Position numbers and translations under genes: made by a program. From contig NZ_JBFXIO010000001.1 in assembly GCF_050175855.1 (NCBI RefSeq), forward strand, positions 9,155-73,154: a DNA stretch of 64,000 nt, read 5' to 3'. This stretch comes from Piscinibacter sp050175855. Lineage in GTDB: Bacteria; Pseudomonadota; Gammaproteobacteria; Burkholderiales; Burkholderiaceae_C. Position 1 is the stretch's first letter. Every line of letters begins with the position of its first letter. A model generated the notes under the pieces. It saw nothing but the letters and a program-made list of their open reading frames with translations, made no database searches and was not told where the DNA came from. Shown in pieces: positions 8,305 to 15,701 of this stretch.

Positions 8305-8676
8305 CTATTGCGCAGACGTGGTGGGTCGCGCGGCCAAGGTCGCGGCCGAGTTCGCCCGAATGCGCTGAGTTTGCAGCGGGTCGGGGCCGGCCTCCCCGTA
8401 GGACAGGCGCTCGCCCCGCGCGATCGCAGCGAGCACTTCGGCCCGCGCGTCGGCGCGCGTGCGCGTCGAGGCGATCTTCTCGAATTCCGGGGCGTAGCTG
8501 GCCTCGCCCTGCGAGGGGCGCCAGCCGCCCGCGAGAGCGGCCTGCAGTTCGGCGCGCACCTCGGCGCGGGTACGCATCGAGACGAAGTTGTCGAACTCCG
8601 GAGCGCGCGTGGCTTCCTGCGCGAACGACGTGAGCGTGGCGAGCGCCAGGGCAGCGGCTGTGATGAACGTCTTCAT
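8305..8676 (-). CDS. DUF4148-like secreted protein with repeated TRAEVRAE motif
   Basis: 123-residue exported protein with a signal peptide (MKTFITAAALALATLTSFAQ). The mature part holds two copies of a unit of about 40 residues: APEFDNF.SMRTRAEVRAEL and APEFEKIASTRTRADARAEV. Each is followed by an Ala-rich helix ending GGWRPSQGE or RGERLSYGE. This pattern is typical of DUF4148-type proteins that are abundant in Burkholderiales periplasms and have no known function. It is divergent from the gene at 8939, and the gap contains two facing promoter-like strings. Confidence 0.72.
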   Translation of the reverse strand: MKTFITAAALALATLTSFAQEATRAPEFDNFVSMRTRAEVRAELQAALAGGWRPSQGEASYAPEFEKIASTRTRADARAEVLAAIARGERLSYGEAGPDPLQTQRIRANSAATLAARPTTSAQ

Positions 8677-8754
8677 GGTGGTGTCCTTCGGTTGTGCGTC
8701 TGGGCCACCTTGGCCCGTGCCGGCATTGCGGTCTGCAGTGCTGACAAACTCTTG

Positions 8755-8780
8755 GACGTACCTCGATCGGAAAACGTGAC
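8755..8780 (-). promoter_or_regulatory. Candidate ECF-type promoter, GTCACG-N16-CGTC
   Basis: On the minus strand GTCACG (8780-8775) is followed after 16 bases by CGTC (8758-8755), 79 bases before the DUF4148-like start. The same string with the same spacing points the other way at 8857-8882. The spacing and the CGTC box match the eight GTAAK-N16-CGTC sites elsewhere in this window, but the upstream hexamer differs. Confidence 0.45.
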
Positions 8781-8856
8781 TGTGAACGCGCGCGCCAGAT
8801 CGCCCGCGCTCGGGTCGCGGCGCCAGGGCAATTTGGCGTGCAAGACGTGACGGCCT

Positions 8857-8882
8857 GTCACGGATCGGCGATCTCCTGCGTC
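8857..8882 (+). promoter_or_regulatory. Candidate ECF-type promoter, GTCACG-N16-CGTC
   Basis: GTCACG (8857-8862), 16 bases, CGTC (8879-8882), 57 bases before the secreted-protein start at 8939. It is the divergent partner of the site at 8755-8780. Exact repetition of both boxes and spacing in a back-to-back arrangement argues against chance, but the cognate sigma factor is not identified. Confidence 0.45.
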
Positions 8883-8938
8883 GAATACGAGCAGTCGTCT
8901 GGGCGGATGGCTGCTCAACCGTTTTTCAGGAGCCGACG

Positions 8939-9610
8939 ATGAACCCGTCTACGAACGCATGGAGCGGACGACCGCCATTCCGCCAAACCGCAATTGCCGC
9001 GGCAGGTCGCGCGGGTATCCGCTCGAGAGTGATGCAACTGGGCTTCATCGCGGCGCTGATTGGTGGTGCGCTCGTCTCACAGACCCACGCCGCCACGGCC
9101 GCGGCGGGTGCAGACCTGGTAGGGCAGGTCGCGGGCTATTCGGCGGATGTGGCCAATGAGGAGGGCTACTGGTACTCCCGCTACAGCATGATGACGCTCA
9201 CGATGCAAAGTGGGCTGGGGACGACCATTCCCATGGACGCCGCGCTCATGTCCATGATGCAGCAGATGATGACCGCCGTCGGTGCCACGCCGGACGATCC
9301 GGTGATGCCGCCCGTCAACCCGAGGCTGCTCCTGACCATCCACGCTGGCGGCGATCCGCACTATGTGAGCGAGCCAAATCAGGCTGATTTCGCCACGCTG
9401 GCATGGGCCGGCGGCCCTTCGACGCTGACGACCGAGGCCACGGCGATGACGATCGCCAAGGAACTCGAATGGGCGAAGCTCTTTCACCGCAACGAGCACT
9501 TCGGTCAGGCGCAGGTCGACCGGTTCGGTTCGACCCAGCGCTTCGTGGGCATGCTGCTCGCGGCGATGCCCAAGATGCAGCTCCAGGCCTATCTCGCGGC
9601 ACAGGCCTGA
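8939..9610 (+). CDS. Hypothetical exported protein
   Basis: 223-residue protein whose first 50 residues contain a late hydrophobic segment (VMQLGFIAALIGGALVSQTHAATA) that looks like a signal peptide with a long basic N-region. An internal ATG at Met32 may be the true start. The mature part is Met-rich (SMMTLTMQS, MSMMQQMMT) and has no recognised domain. A ribosome site (CAGGAG) precedes the ATG at 8939. The gene lies between the DUF4148-like gene and the convergent anti-sigma gene. Methionine richness could reflect metal or oxidant contact, which is speculation. Confidence 0.6.
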   Translation: MNPSTNAWSGRPPFRQTAIAAAGRAGIRSRVMQLGFIAALIGGALVSQTHAATAAAGADLVGQVAGYSADVANEEGYWYSRYSMMTLTMQSGLGTTIPMDAALMSMMQQMMTAVGATPDDPVMPPVNPRLLLTIHAGGDPHYVSEPNQADFATLAWAGGPSTLTTEATAMTIAKELEWAKLFHRNEHFGQAQVDRFGSTQRFVGMLLAAMPKMQLQAYLAAQA

Positions 9611-9652
9611 ACCGAGAACGGAAGTACTCGCGGCCGCGGCAGCGGCCGCCTG

Positions 9653-9877
9653 TCAGCGTGGCGGCACTGGCGATGCGGGTTCGTCGAGTTCGAGTCCATT
9701 CGACAACATCTCTGCCGAGGCGGCATGCACGGCCCCGATCTGCTCTGCCACGTTGCTGCAGTTGCGGCACATCGACAGGTGCAGCCTCAGCCTCATCTCG
9801 TCGATCAGCCCCAGGGGCTCGTCGAGTCGTTGCGACAGGAGTTCGGCCACGCGTTTGCACGAGTACATCAGGTTCAT
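9653..9877 (-). CDS. Zinc-finger (zf-HC2) anti-sigma factor
   Basis: 74-residue protein with the zf-HC2/ZAS signature HLSMCRNC (His-x3-Cys-x2-Cys) near residues 30-37. This is the metal-binding core of anti-sigma factors that hold ECF sigma factors. There is no membrane segment, so it is a soluble, possibly redox- or metal-sensing anti-sigma. The start at 9877 overlaps the stop of the upstream sigma gene by four bases, giving translational coupling. A second protein of the same kind follows the other ECF gene at 54011. Confidence 0.85.
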   Translation of the reverse strand: MNLMYSCKRVAELLSQRLDEPLGLIDEMRLRLHLSMCRNCSNVAEQIGAVHAASAEMLSNGLELDEPASPVPPR

Positions 9878-10515
9878 GTGCTTGCCCTCTTGCCGATCCA
9901 GTCGCGCTGCATGCAATCGCGCAAGGACATCCTGGCGCGGTGAAGAATTGTCCGGCAGTTCTCGGCGCTGACGCCCAGCCGTTCGCAGATTTCCGCGGTC
10001 TCGAAGCCCAGCCACTCGCGCATCATGAACACGCGGCCCGCCTGTCGCGGCAGGCAGCTCACGCAGCGCTCCAGCACGGTCATCATCTGTCGCTGTTCGG
10101 CGCGGTTGTCAGGCTGCTGCCAGGCCGGAATCGGCTCGACGTACGCTCCGTCGGCGTCGTACAGGGCATCGATGGCCTCGTCGTTGCTTCCGGCGTCGGC
10201 GTTGAAGTAGACGACACGCTTTCGGCCGGGAGAGCGGTACCAGTCCGCGACCTTGTTCTTCAGGATGGCCGTGGCCCAGGTAAGCAGCGATGAGTCGCCA
10301 CGGCGTGTCGCGTGTTGTTCCACGACGACCATCAAGGTGTCCTGCACCAGATCTTCCGCCAGCCCGTCATCGTGCATCGCATAGCGCGCATGTCGGACGA
10401 GACGAACTCGCAGGGCAGGCAGCTGCGTTTCCAGGCCGGCGGCGTCGGCAGCAACCCTTGCCGCGCCCCTTGGGGCCGCTCCCGCGTCCTGCGGCTCAGC
10501 GTGAATGTGGGCCAT
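9874..10515 (-). CDS. ECF RNA polymerase sigma factor (zf-HC2-linked group)
   Basis: 213-residue sigma-70 family protein. Region 2 includes DDGLAEDLVQDTLMVVVE and LLTWATAILKNKVADWYR. Region 4 includes GFETAEICERLGVSAENCRTILHRARMSLR. A long Asp-rich linker separates them, as in the TIGR02943-like group. It is the third gene of a minus-strand operon (DUF3179, YeeE/YedE, sigma, anti-sigma) and the anti-sigma overlaps its stop. The operon is preceded by TGTAATG-N16-CGTC at 12702-12728, so autoregulation by this or the paralogous sigma (53373-54017) is likely. Confidence 0.92.
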   Translation of the reverse strand: MAHIHAEPQDAGAAPRGAARVAADAAGLETQLPALRVRLVRHARYAMHDDGLAEDLVQDTLMVVVEQHATRRGDSSLLTWATAILKNKVADWYRSPGRKRVVYFNADAGSNDEAIDALYDADGAYVEPIPAWQQPDNRAEQRQMMTVLERCVSCLPRQAGRVFMMREWLGFETAEICERLGVSAENCRTILHRARMSLRDCMQRDWIGKRAST

Positions 10516-10534
10516 CCTGAGCCTCCTTGGGTTG

Positions 10535-11623
10535 CTAGGGGACGATGGGCGGGCGCACTTCGGCGCAGCCCGCCTCGGTGCAGTGGGTCAAGGGCATCGG
10601 CATCTGCGTGCGTCGCATCAGCCACAGCACCATCGCGATGCCGCCCAGCATGGCCGCATAGGCACCCATCGCTTGCAGGGCCAGCGTCGGCAGGGCATTG
10701 AGCAAGAGCGTGTCGTTGCCGCCGGGGACCATGGCCGCACCGGCGCCCATCAGCATGCCGCCTCCTGTGTGGCGCACCCACGCGAGAGCTTCCTGGGGAC
10801 GGCGCCAGGCGATCGAGCCGCGCTGCATCGCGGACAGCACCATCCCCAGAACCAGGGCAATGACGAGGGAAGAGTGCGTGATTTCGGGTGCACGGCCGCC
10901 CCACCCGGCGTGCAGGACGCTGGTGCGCAAATGGTTGGTATACGACCACGCCCCTTGTGTCGCGTAGAGGGCGCCGCCGGCCAGCCCCAACAGTGCGGCC
11001 GCCACCGTCAGGTGGTAGCGCGGTGCCAGCAGGCGATCGCGGACCGACGTGGACGGCGAGCTTTGTGCAAGCCGCCACAGCGTCAGCAGCCGCATCATGG
11101 CCCACAGCCCCAGCGCGACAAGCAGCCACGGCGCAAGCGCCGGCCAGCGCGCCCAGACTGTCGGCACCGCCATCAGCTCGCCTGGCATCAAGACCCCGGG
11201 GTGGGTCCGCAACACCGCCTGCGATACGGCCCACAGCGCCACGCCCAACGCAAACCCGACCAGCGTCGCCAGCATGCCGAGTTCGCCATCGGCCAGGCGA
11301 TGCAGGGTGGACAACGAACAACCCCCATTGAGCGCTGCGCCGACGCCGAAGAGCCAGCCACCCGCGAGGGCCCAGGCCGCGGGAGTCGGCATCGAAACCG
11401 GGGGCAAGCTGCGGCCGGCCACCAGCGACAGTACCCCGGCGAGCAGGGCCATCCACAAGGCGGCCTGCATCAGGCTGCCGAGCATGTGGGTGGTGCCGCT
11501 GGTCATGATCTCGGCTACGGCACGTACGTTGCACAGGCTGGCCCGGTGGGCTGCAAAGCCGACCAGCGCCGCGCAGACCAGGGCGAGGGCGAAGTCGAGC
11601 ATCGGGGCGGCGGACGGCGTCAT
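10535..11623 (-). CDS. YeeE/YedE-family (TsuA-like) sulfur-compound transporter
   Basis: 362-residue membrane protein with about nine or ten hydrophobic segments. It carries conserved cysteine-containing loops typical of YeeE/YedE (DUF395): ASLCNVRAVAE near residue 30 and NGGCSLSTLHRLADGE near residue 105. TsuA, the characterised member, takes up thiosulfate through such cysteines, so transport of thiosulfate or a related sulfur species is a reasonable guess. ATG at 11623 is preferred to upstream starts. The gene lies between DUF3179 and an ECF sigma gene in one operon. Confidence 0.85.
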   Translation of the reverse strand: MTPSAAPMLDFALALVCAALVGFAAHRASLCNVRAVAEIMTSGTTHMLGSLMQAALWMALLAGVLSLVAGRSLPPVSMPTPAAWALAGGWLFGVGAALNGGCSLSTLHRLADGELGMLATLVGFALGVALWAVSQAVLRTHPGVLMPGELMAVPTVWARWPALAPWLLVALGLWAMMRLLTLWRLAQSSPSTSVRDRLLAPRYHLTVAAALLGLAGGALYATQGAWSYTNHLRTSVLHAGWGGRAPEITHSSLVIALVLGMVLSAMQRGSIAWRRPQEALAWVRHTGGGMLMGAGAAMVPGGNDTLLLNALPTLALQAMGAYAAMLGGIAMVLWLMRRTQMPMPLTHCTEAGCAEVRPPIVP

Positions 11624-11645
11624 GGTGAGCTTCGCGGTGACGCCG

Positions 11646-12593
11646 CTACGGAGCGCGCAGCACGTCGGTACGAGGATAGAAGGCCACCCAGGCAAACCAG
11701 AAGGACAGGGTGCCGGTCAGCGCCTTGCCCTGGGCGTCGAAGGCCTCCGCGGTGCGGTTCGCGCGGTCGTAGCGGATGAGCAGTGCCTGCCCACCGAGGG
11801 TGTCGGTCATGCGGCCTGCGGAGTCCACTGTCCGCTCCAGCACGCTGAAGGGGTAGGCCTTGGCCGCGCCGTTGACGCGCAAGCCGAGCACCCATTCCTT
11901 GAGCGGAAGGCGTCCGTCGCGGTGCTGCACATCGAACAACAGTTGCTGCACGCGGTCGTAGCCGGCGTAGGGGTCGCGACCATAGTCGCGCTCGAAGCCG
12001 GTGTCGGTGGACAGGACCTCGGTGGCCGGGTGCCGTCTTCGCCAGTCGGCCCAGGTCGTGTGCGTCAAGGGCACAGCAGTCAGCGTTGTCCCGACGAGCG
12101 GGCCGCTGATCGCCGCGGACAGGATTTGCGACCACAACGACTGGGTGGTGTGGTCGTACAGCAGCACGTCGCTGTTGTAGAGCAGTCCCGACACACCGAA
12201 GCCCGAGACGCCAGTGCTTGCAGGAGGCTCGAAGGCCATGCCGGTGCCGCACAGAGGGCAGTAGGTCACGACGATGGCACGCGTGCCGAACCGATCGTTC
12301 ACCACCTCGTGCCAGTTCAGAATGCGCAGGGGGTATGCGCGAGTGATGCCATCAAGCGTGATGCCCAGCACACGGTCCTCTTCGGCCAGCCTGGCGCGGG
12401 TAGCAGAGACGAACTTTGGTCTGTCGATGGCGGGGATGCCGTCTTTCGGTGGGCCACCGCGCTCGATGGCCTGGATGGGGATCGACGCGCCCGCCAGATC
12501 GAACCCATTGAGCACCGGCCCGGCACTGACCATCTGCATTGCGCTTGCCGATGCGAGGGCAACCAGAAGCGGGGCCAGACGGCGGCGATTCAT
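11646..12593 (-). CDS. DUF3179-domain exported protein
   Basis: 315-residue protein with an N-terminal signal peptide (RRRLAPLLVALASASAMQMVSAG) followed by a full DUF3179 domain. Hallmarks are AYPLRILNWHEVVND, VVTYCPLCGTGMAFE (a CxxC pair) and SLWSQ. The biochemical role of DUF3179 is not established. The conserved CPLC motif suggests a redox or metal function in the periplasm. It is the first gene of the operon with YeeE/YedE and the ECF sigma/anti-sigma pair and follows a candidate ECF promoter at 12702-12727. Confidence 0.85.
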   Translation of the reverse strand: MNRRRLAPLLVALASASAMQMVSAGPVLNGFDLAGASIPIQAIERGGPPKDGIPAIDRPKFVSATRARLAEEDRVLGITLDGITRAYPLRILNWHEVVNDRFGTRAIVVTYCPLCGTGMAFEPPASTGVSGFGVSGLLYNSDVLLYDHTTQSLWSQILSAAISGPLVGTTLTAVPLTHTTWADWRRRHPATEVLSTDTGFERDYGRDPYAGYDRVQQLLFDVQHRDGRLPLKEWVLGLRVNGAAKAYPFSVLERTVDSAGRMTDTLGGQALLIRYDRANRTAEAFDAQGKALTGTLSFWFAWVAFYPRTDVLRAP

Positions 12594-12701
12594 GAGCGTG
12601 GCGCTTTGCGGTGAGTTGGCGACGAGGCCCCGGGCGTGAAACGCTGGGCGCTGCAAGTGCTGCGTTCTGCTCACGACCCGGGCCTACCCCGTCGTCCATT
12701 G

Positions 12702-12727
12702 GACGGGAGAGGGCGGGCTTTCATTAC
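12702..12727 (-). promoter_or_regulatory. Candidate ECF promoter GTAATG-N16-CGTC before the DUF3179-sigma operon
   Basis: Minus strand: GTAATG (12727-12722, preceded by T) and CGTC (12705-12702) with a 16-base spacer, 109 bases before the DUF3179 start. The core plus the first bases of the spacer (TGTAATGAAAGC) is identical to the site before bdhA at 15559-15584. Because the operon encodes an ECF sigma factor, this is a likely autoregulatory promoter. Confidence 0.7.
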
Positions 12728-12764
12728 AGGCCACAGCGCCGTCCGACCGCCGTTCGAGGGCGGC

Positions 12765-13934
12765 TCAGATCGGGGTGTCCAGGTCGTGCACGACTAGTCC
12801 TTCCGTCGGCCCCACGGGAGCCGTCCAGGCCTGTTTCGCGAGGGTGCGTCGCGCATCGTTCAGGCCTGCCTGCCAGCGCTGTTGGATCCGTGGGACATTG
12901 AAGTCCATGTCCTTCGTGTGATCTTCGTCGGGCAAGCGGGGTGCGACCAGGCGCATCAAGTGCATGACGGTGCCGCAACCGTAACCGGCCATTTCGCGCA
13001 CGTCGGACTGGGCCAGGGTTGAGGCCGGCAGCTGGCGTGTCAGCTCGCGCACGATGTGGCGCAACTGGTGGATCTGCGCCTGGCGCTGCACATGGCTGTC
13101 GACGCGGCTCGAGAACTGGATGTCCTTCTGCCGCCCGCTCACCTGCCACATGGTCTGAGGCGCATCGCCTGCGCCTTGCCACAGCTGCACCGCAAAGACG
13201 AGCGAGTTGCGTCTCGGGTTGTCGTCGAACACGGCCTCGACCGGGGTGTTGGAGTAGATGCCGCCGTCCCAGAACAGGTCGTCGCCGATGCGCACCGCCG
13301 GAAAGGCCGGTGGTAGCGCGCCGGACGCCAGGATGTGGCGCAGGTCGAGTGGCTCGTCGCGGCTGTCGAAGTAACGCATCCGGCCCGACTTCACGTTCAC
13401 CGCGCCCACCGTCAGACGCGGCGCGCAGGCGGTCAGCAGCCCGCTGTCGACGAGGCCGGCCAGGGTGTCGCGCAGACGGGAGGTCTCGTAGTAGCCCGAG
13501 GTCTCCTCACCCAGCGCCAGGTGCGGGCTCAGCCATGCGCGGTGGTGCGGCGCGAAGAAGCCCGGCAGCCCATGGTTCATCGCACTCAGGGTCGTCCAGA
13601 ACGTCGGCAGGCCCGGCAGGCCCGGCCACAGGGCAGGCAACCCCTTGTGGGCGACCTTGTCCCAGAAGGCGCGCAGCCGATCGAGCCGGCGGCCAGGCGC
13701 ATTGCCCGCAATGAGCGCGGCGTTGATCGCGCCGATCGACGTGCCGATGACCCAGTCCGGCTCGACGCCGGCTTCGTGCAGGCCCTCGTAGACGCCGGCC
13801 TGGTACGCCCCCAGTGCGCCGCCGCCTTGAAGCACCAGGACCACCTGGCGATCGCCCGCCGGCTGGCATGCGTCGCCCGTGTTCGTGGCGCGTCGAGTGG
13901 CCGCGCCGGCGCTCTTGCGTTGTCGTGTGGCCAT
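12765..13934 (-). CDS. Patatin-like phospholipase/esterase
   Basis: 389-residue patatin-family hydrolase. The oxyanion loop GGGALGAYQAG, the nucleophile elbow GTSIGAIN (Ser) and the catalytic Asp in FWDGGIYSN are all present, so the Ser-Asp dyad is intact. The C-terminal half carries a DUF3734-like extension with Arg- and His-rich helices. It is the last gene of the bdhA-adc-patatin operon. The context suggests action on PHB granules, lipids or 3-hydroxybutyrate esters, but the substrate cannot be read from sequence. The ATG at 13934 precedes a basic N-terminus. Confidence 0.9.
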   Translation of the reverse strand: MATRQRKSAGAATRRATNTGDACQPAGDRQVVLVLQGGGALGAYQAGVYEGLHEAGVEPDWVIGTSIGAINAALIAGNAPGRRLDRLRAFWDKVAHKGLPALWPGLPGLPTFWTTLSAMNHGLPGFFAPHHRAWLSPHLALGEETSGYYETSRLRDTLAGLVDSGLLTACAPRLTVGAVNVKSGRMRYFDSRDEPLDLRHILASGALPPAFPAVRIGDDLFWDGGIYSNTPVEAVFDDNPRRNSLVFAVQLWQGAGDAPQTMWQVSGRQKDIQFSSRVDSHVQRQAQIHQLRHIVRELTRQLPASTLAQSDVREMAGYGCGTVMHLMRLVAPRLPDEDHTKDMDFNVPRIQQRWQAGLNDARRTLAKQAWTAPVGPTEGLVVHDLDTPI

Positions 13935-13945
13935 TTTCGTCGCTC

Positions 13946-14737
13946 CTACGTTGCCAGGTAATCGTGGATCACGCGGCCATAGGGCAGGGTGAGGTCGGCG
14001 ATGAAGTGCAGGCCGCCGAGCATGCTGCGCACCGGCAGGTCGGCCACCGGGGCGTTGACGTGTGGCACGAGGTGCAGCCGGGCCGGGCCGGACCATGCGC
14101 CATGGACCTGAATGTCCGCCAACTCGTAGGCCACCAGCTGTGCGATCGCCGGCGTGCCGTCGACATGGGGGATGAGCTTGAGGTTGACCTGGGTCTTGCT
14201 CATCTTCTCGATGATCGATCCCGACGAGCAGGCCTTGCGTCCGTCGACGTCGTACAGCAGGTGCTGGTGCTTGTAGCCCATGGTGGCGATGGCCACCTGG
14301 ATGCCGGCGTACTCCAGCACGCCGGTCAGCGTGTCGTGAACCACCGAGAGCTTCGGGTTGCCGTGCTTCTTCGGGAAGCCCCAGATCTCGCGGCCTCCGG
14401 CGATCGGCGGCTCGTCGTCGAGGTACATCTGGGCCGTGAAGTTCACAGGCTGCCCCTGGAACAGCGCCGGAATGACGACACCCGACTCGGTGTAGTCGCC
14501 GAAGCCGGCCGAATCGGGCATGCGGATGAATTCATACAGCACCTGGCCCGAGCCGTCGGGCTCCAGCGGGACGGGCAGAGCGGCGCGAATGGCCTCGGCG
14601 TCGCTCATGTAGGTGACGATCAGGTATTCCCGCTGCAGGAAGCGGTAGGGGCCGCGCGGGTAGGACGGCGAGGCCATCGGCATCGACGGCAGGTCGAGCA
14701 CGGACAGCGCACCGGCGGGGGTGTGGGGTGCGTTCAT
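13946..14737 (-). CDS. adc: Acetoacetate decarboxylase
   Basis: 263-residue enzyme converting acetoacetate to acetone and CO2 through a Schiff base. The catalytic lysine region EIWGFPKKHGNPKL is intact, as are the YEFIRMPDS and FTAQMYLDD stretches that line the active site. ATG at 14737 shares one base with the TGA of bdhA (TGATG), so translation is coupled. Together with bdhA it forms a 3-hydroxybutyrate to acetone route. The TTG one codon upstream is not needed as a start. Confidence 0.93.
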   Translation of the reverse strand: MNAPHTPAGALSVLDLPSMPMASPSYPRGPYRFLQREYLIVTYMSDAEAIRAALPVPLEPDGSGQVLYEFIRMPDSAGFGDYTESGVVIPALFQGQPVNFTAQMYLDDEPPIAGGREIWGFPKKHGNPKLSVVHDTLTGVLEYAGIQVAIATMGYKHQHLLYDVDGRKACSSGSIIEKMSKTQVNLKLIPHVDGTPAIAQLVAYELADIQVHGAWSGPARLHLVPHVNAPVADLPVRSMLGGLHFIADLTLPYGRVIHDYLAT

Positions 14738-15522
14738 CAATGCGCCGTCCAGCCGCCGTCGATCGGCAGCACGGTGCCGGTGATCGACGCCGCCGCGTCA
14801 CCGCAAAGGAAGGCGACCAGTTGCGCCACCTCGTCGGTGGTGACGAAGCGCTTGGTGGGCTGCGCAGCCAGCAGCACGTCGCGCTTGACCTGCTCTTCGG
14901 TGATGCCGCGCGCCTTGGCCGTGTCGGGAATCTGCTTCTCCACCAGCGGCGTCAGCACGTAGCCCGGGCACACGGCATTGGCGGTGATGCCTTGCTCGGC
15001 CACCTCCAGCGCCACCGTCTTGGTGAACCCGGCGATGCCGTGCTTGGCCGCCACGTAGGCCGACTTGTACGGGCTGGCAACGAGCGCATGGGCCGAGGCG
15101 ATGTTCACGATGCGGCCCCAGCGGTTGAACTTCATGTGGGGCAGGGCCAGCCGGGTAGTGTGGAAGGCCGCCGTGAGGTTGATGGCCAGAATGGCGTGCC
15201 ACTTGTCCACCGGGAATTCGTCCACTGGCGCCACATGCTGGATGCCGGCGTTGTTGACCAGCACGTCGATGCCGCCCCACTGCTGGGCTGCTCGGGCCAG
15301 CATGGTTTCGATGGCGTCCTGCCGGCCCATGTCGGCGCCGTCGTACAGCACCTTGACGCCATGCGTGTTCGCAAGACCTGCTCGAAGGTCCTCGATCGTC
15401 GCAGCGTCACCAAAGCCGTTGAGCATGATGTTCATGCCGGCGGAGGCCAGTTCGCTCGCGATGGCCAGGCCGATGCCGCTGGTCGAGCCGGTGACGAGGG
15501 CGCTTCTTCTTCGATGCTGCAT
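14737..15522 (-). CDS. bdhA: 3-hydroxybutyrate dehydrogenase
   Basis: 261-residue short-chain dehydrogenase that oxidises (R)-3-hydroxybutyrate to acetoacetate with NAD+. The cofactor motif TGSTSGIGLAIA, the NNAGIQHVAPVDEFP stretch, the catalytic Ser-Tyr-Lys set (NIASAHAL and SAYVAAKHG) and the family C-terminus (GTVLPIDGGWTAH) are all visible. An AGGAG ribosome site precedes the ATG at 15522. It is the first gene of the bdhA-adc-patatin operon and follows a GTAATG-N16-CGTC promoter-like string, so ketone-body/PHB mobilisation here appears to be under ECF control. Confidence 0.94.
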   Translation of the reverse strand: MQHRRRSALVTGSTSGIGLAIASELASAGMNIMLNGFGDAATIEDLRAGLANTHGVKVLYDGADMGRQDAIETMLARAAQQWGGIDVLVNNAGIQHVAPVDEFPVDKWHAILAINLTAAFHTTRLALPHMKFNRWGRIVNIASAHALVASPYKSAYVAAKHGIAGFTKTVALEVAEQGITANAVCPGYVLTPLVEKQIPDTAKARGITEEQVKRDVLLAAQPTKRFVTTDEVAQLVAFLCGDAAASITGTVLPIDGGWTAH

Positions 15523-15558
15523 GCGGTGCTCCTGCGGCGGGTGGTCCAAAAGGGGTTT

Positions 15559-15584
15559 GACGGTCGCGCAGCCGCTTTCATTAC
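15559..15584 (-). promoter_or_regulatory. Candidate ECF promoter GTAATG-N16-CGTC before bdhA
   Basis: Minus strand: GTAATG (15584-15579, preceded by T) and CGTC (15562-15559), 16-base spacer, 37 bases before the bdhA start. The string TGTAATGAAAGC is identical to that at the DUF3179-sigma operon promoter, which ties bdhA-adc-patatin to that sigma factor or its paralogue. Confidence 0.7.
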
Positions 15585-15701
15585 AGGTCCGTCCGGACCA
15601 GGGCCCTCAAGTGCTGCGCCCGGCCGCCGATAAAGCGCATGCCGGGGCGGTGCATGCGCTCGTCGGTCCCGTTACGGCTTGCGCTCGTCCAGCCCACCAC
15701 C

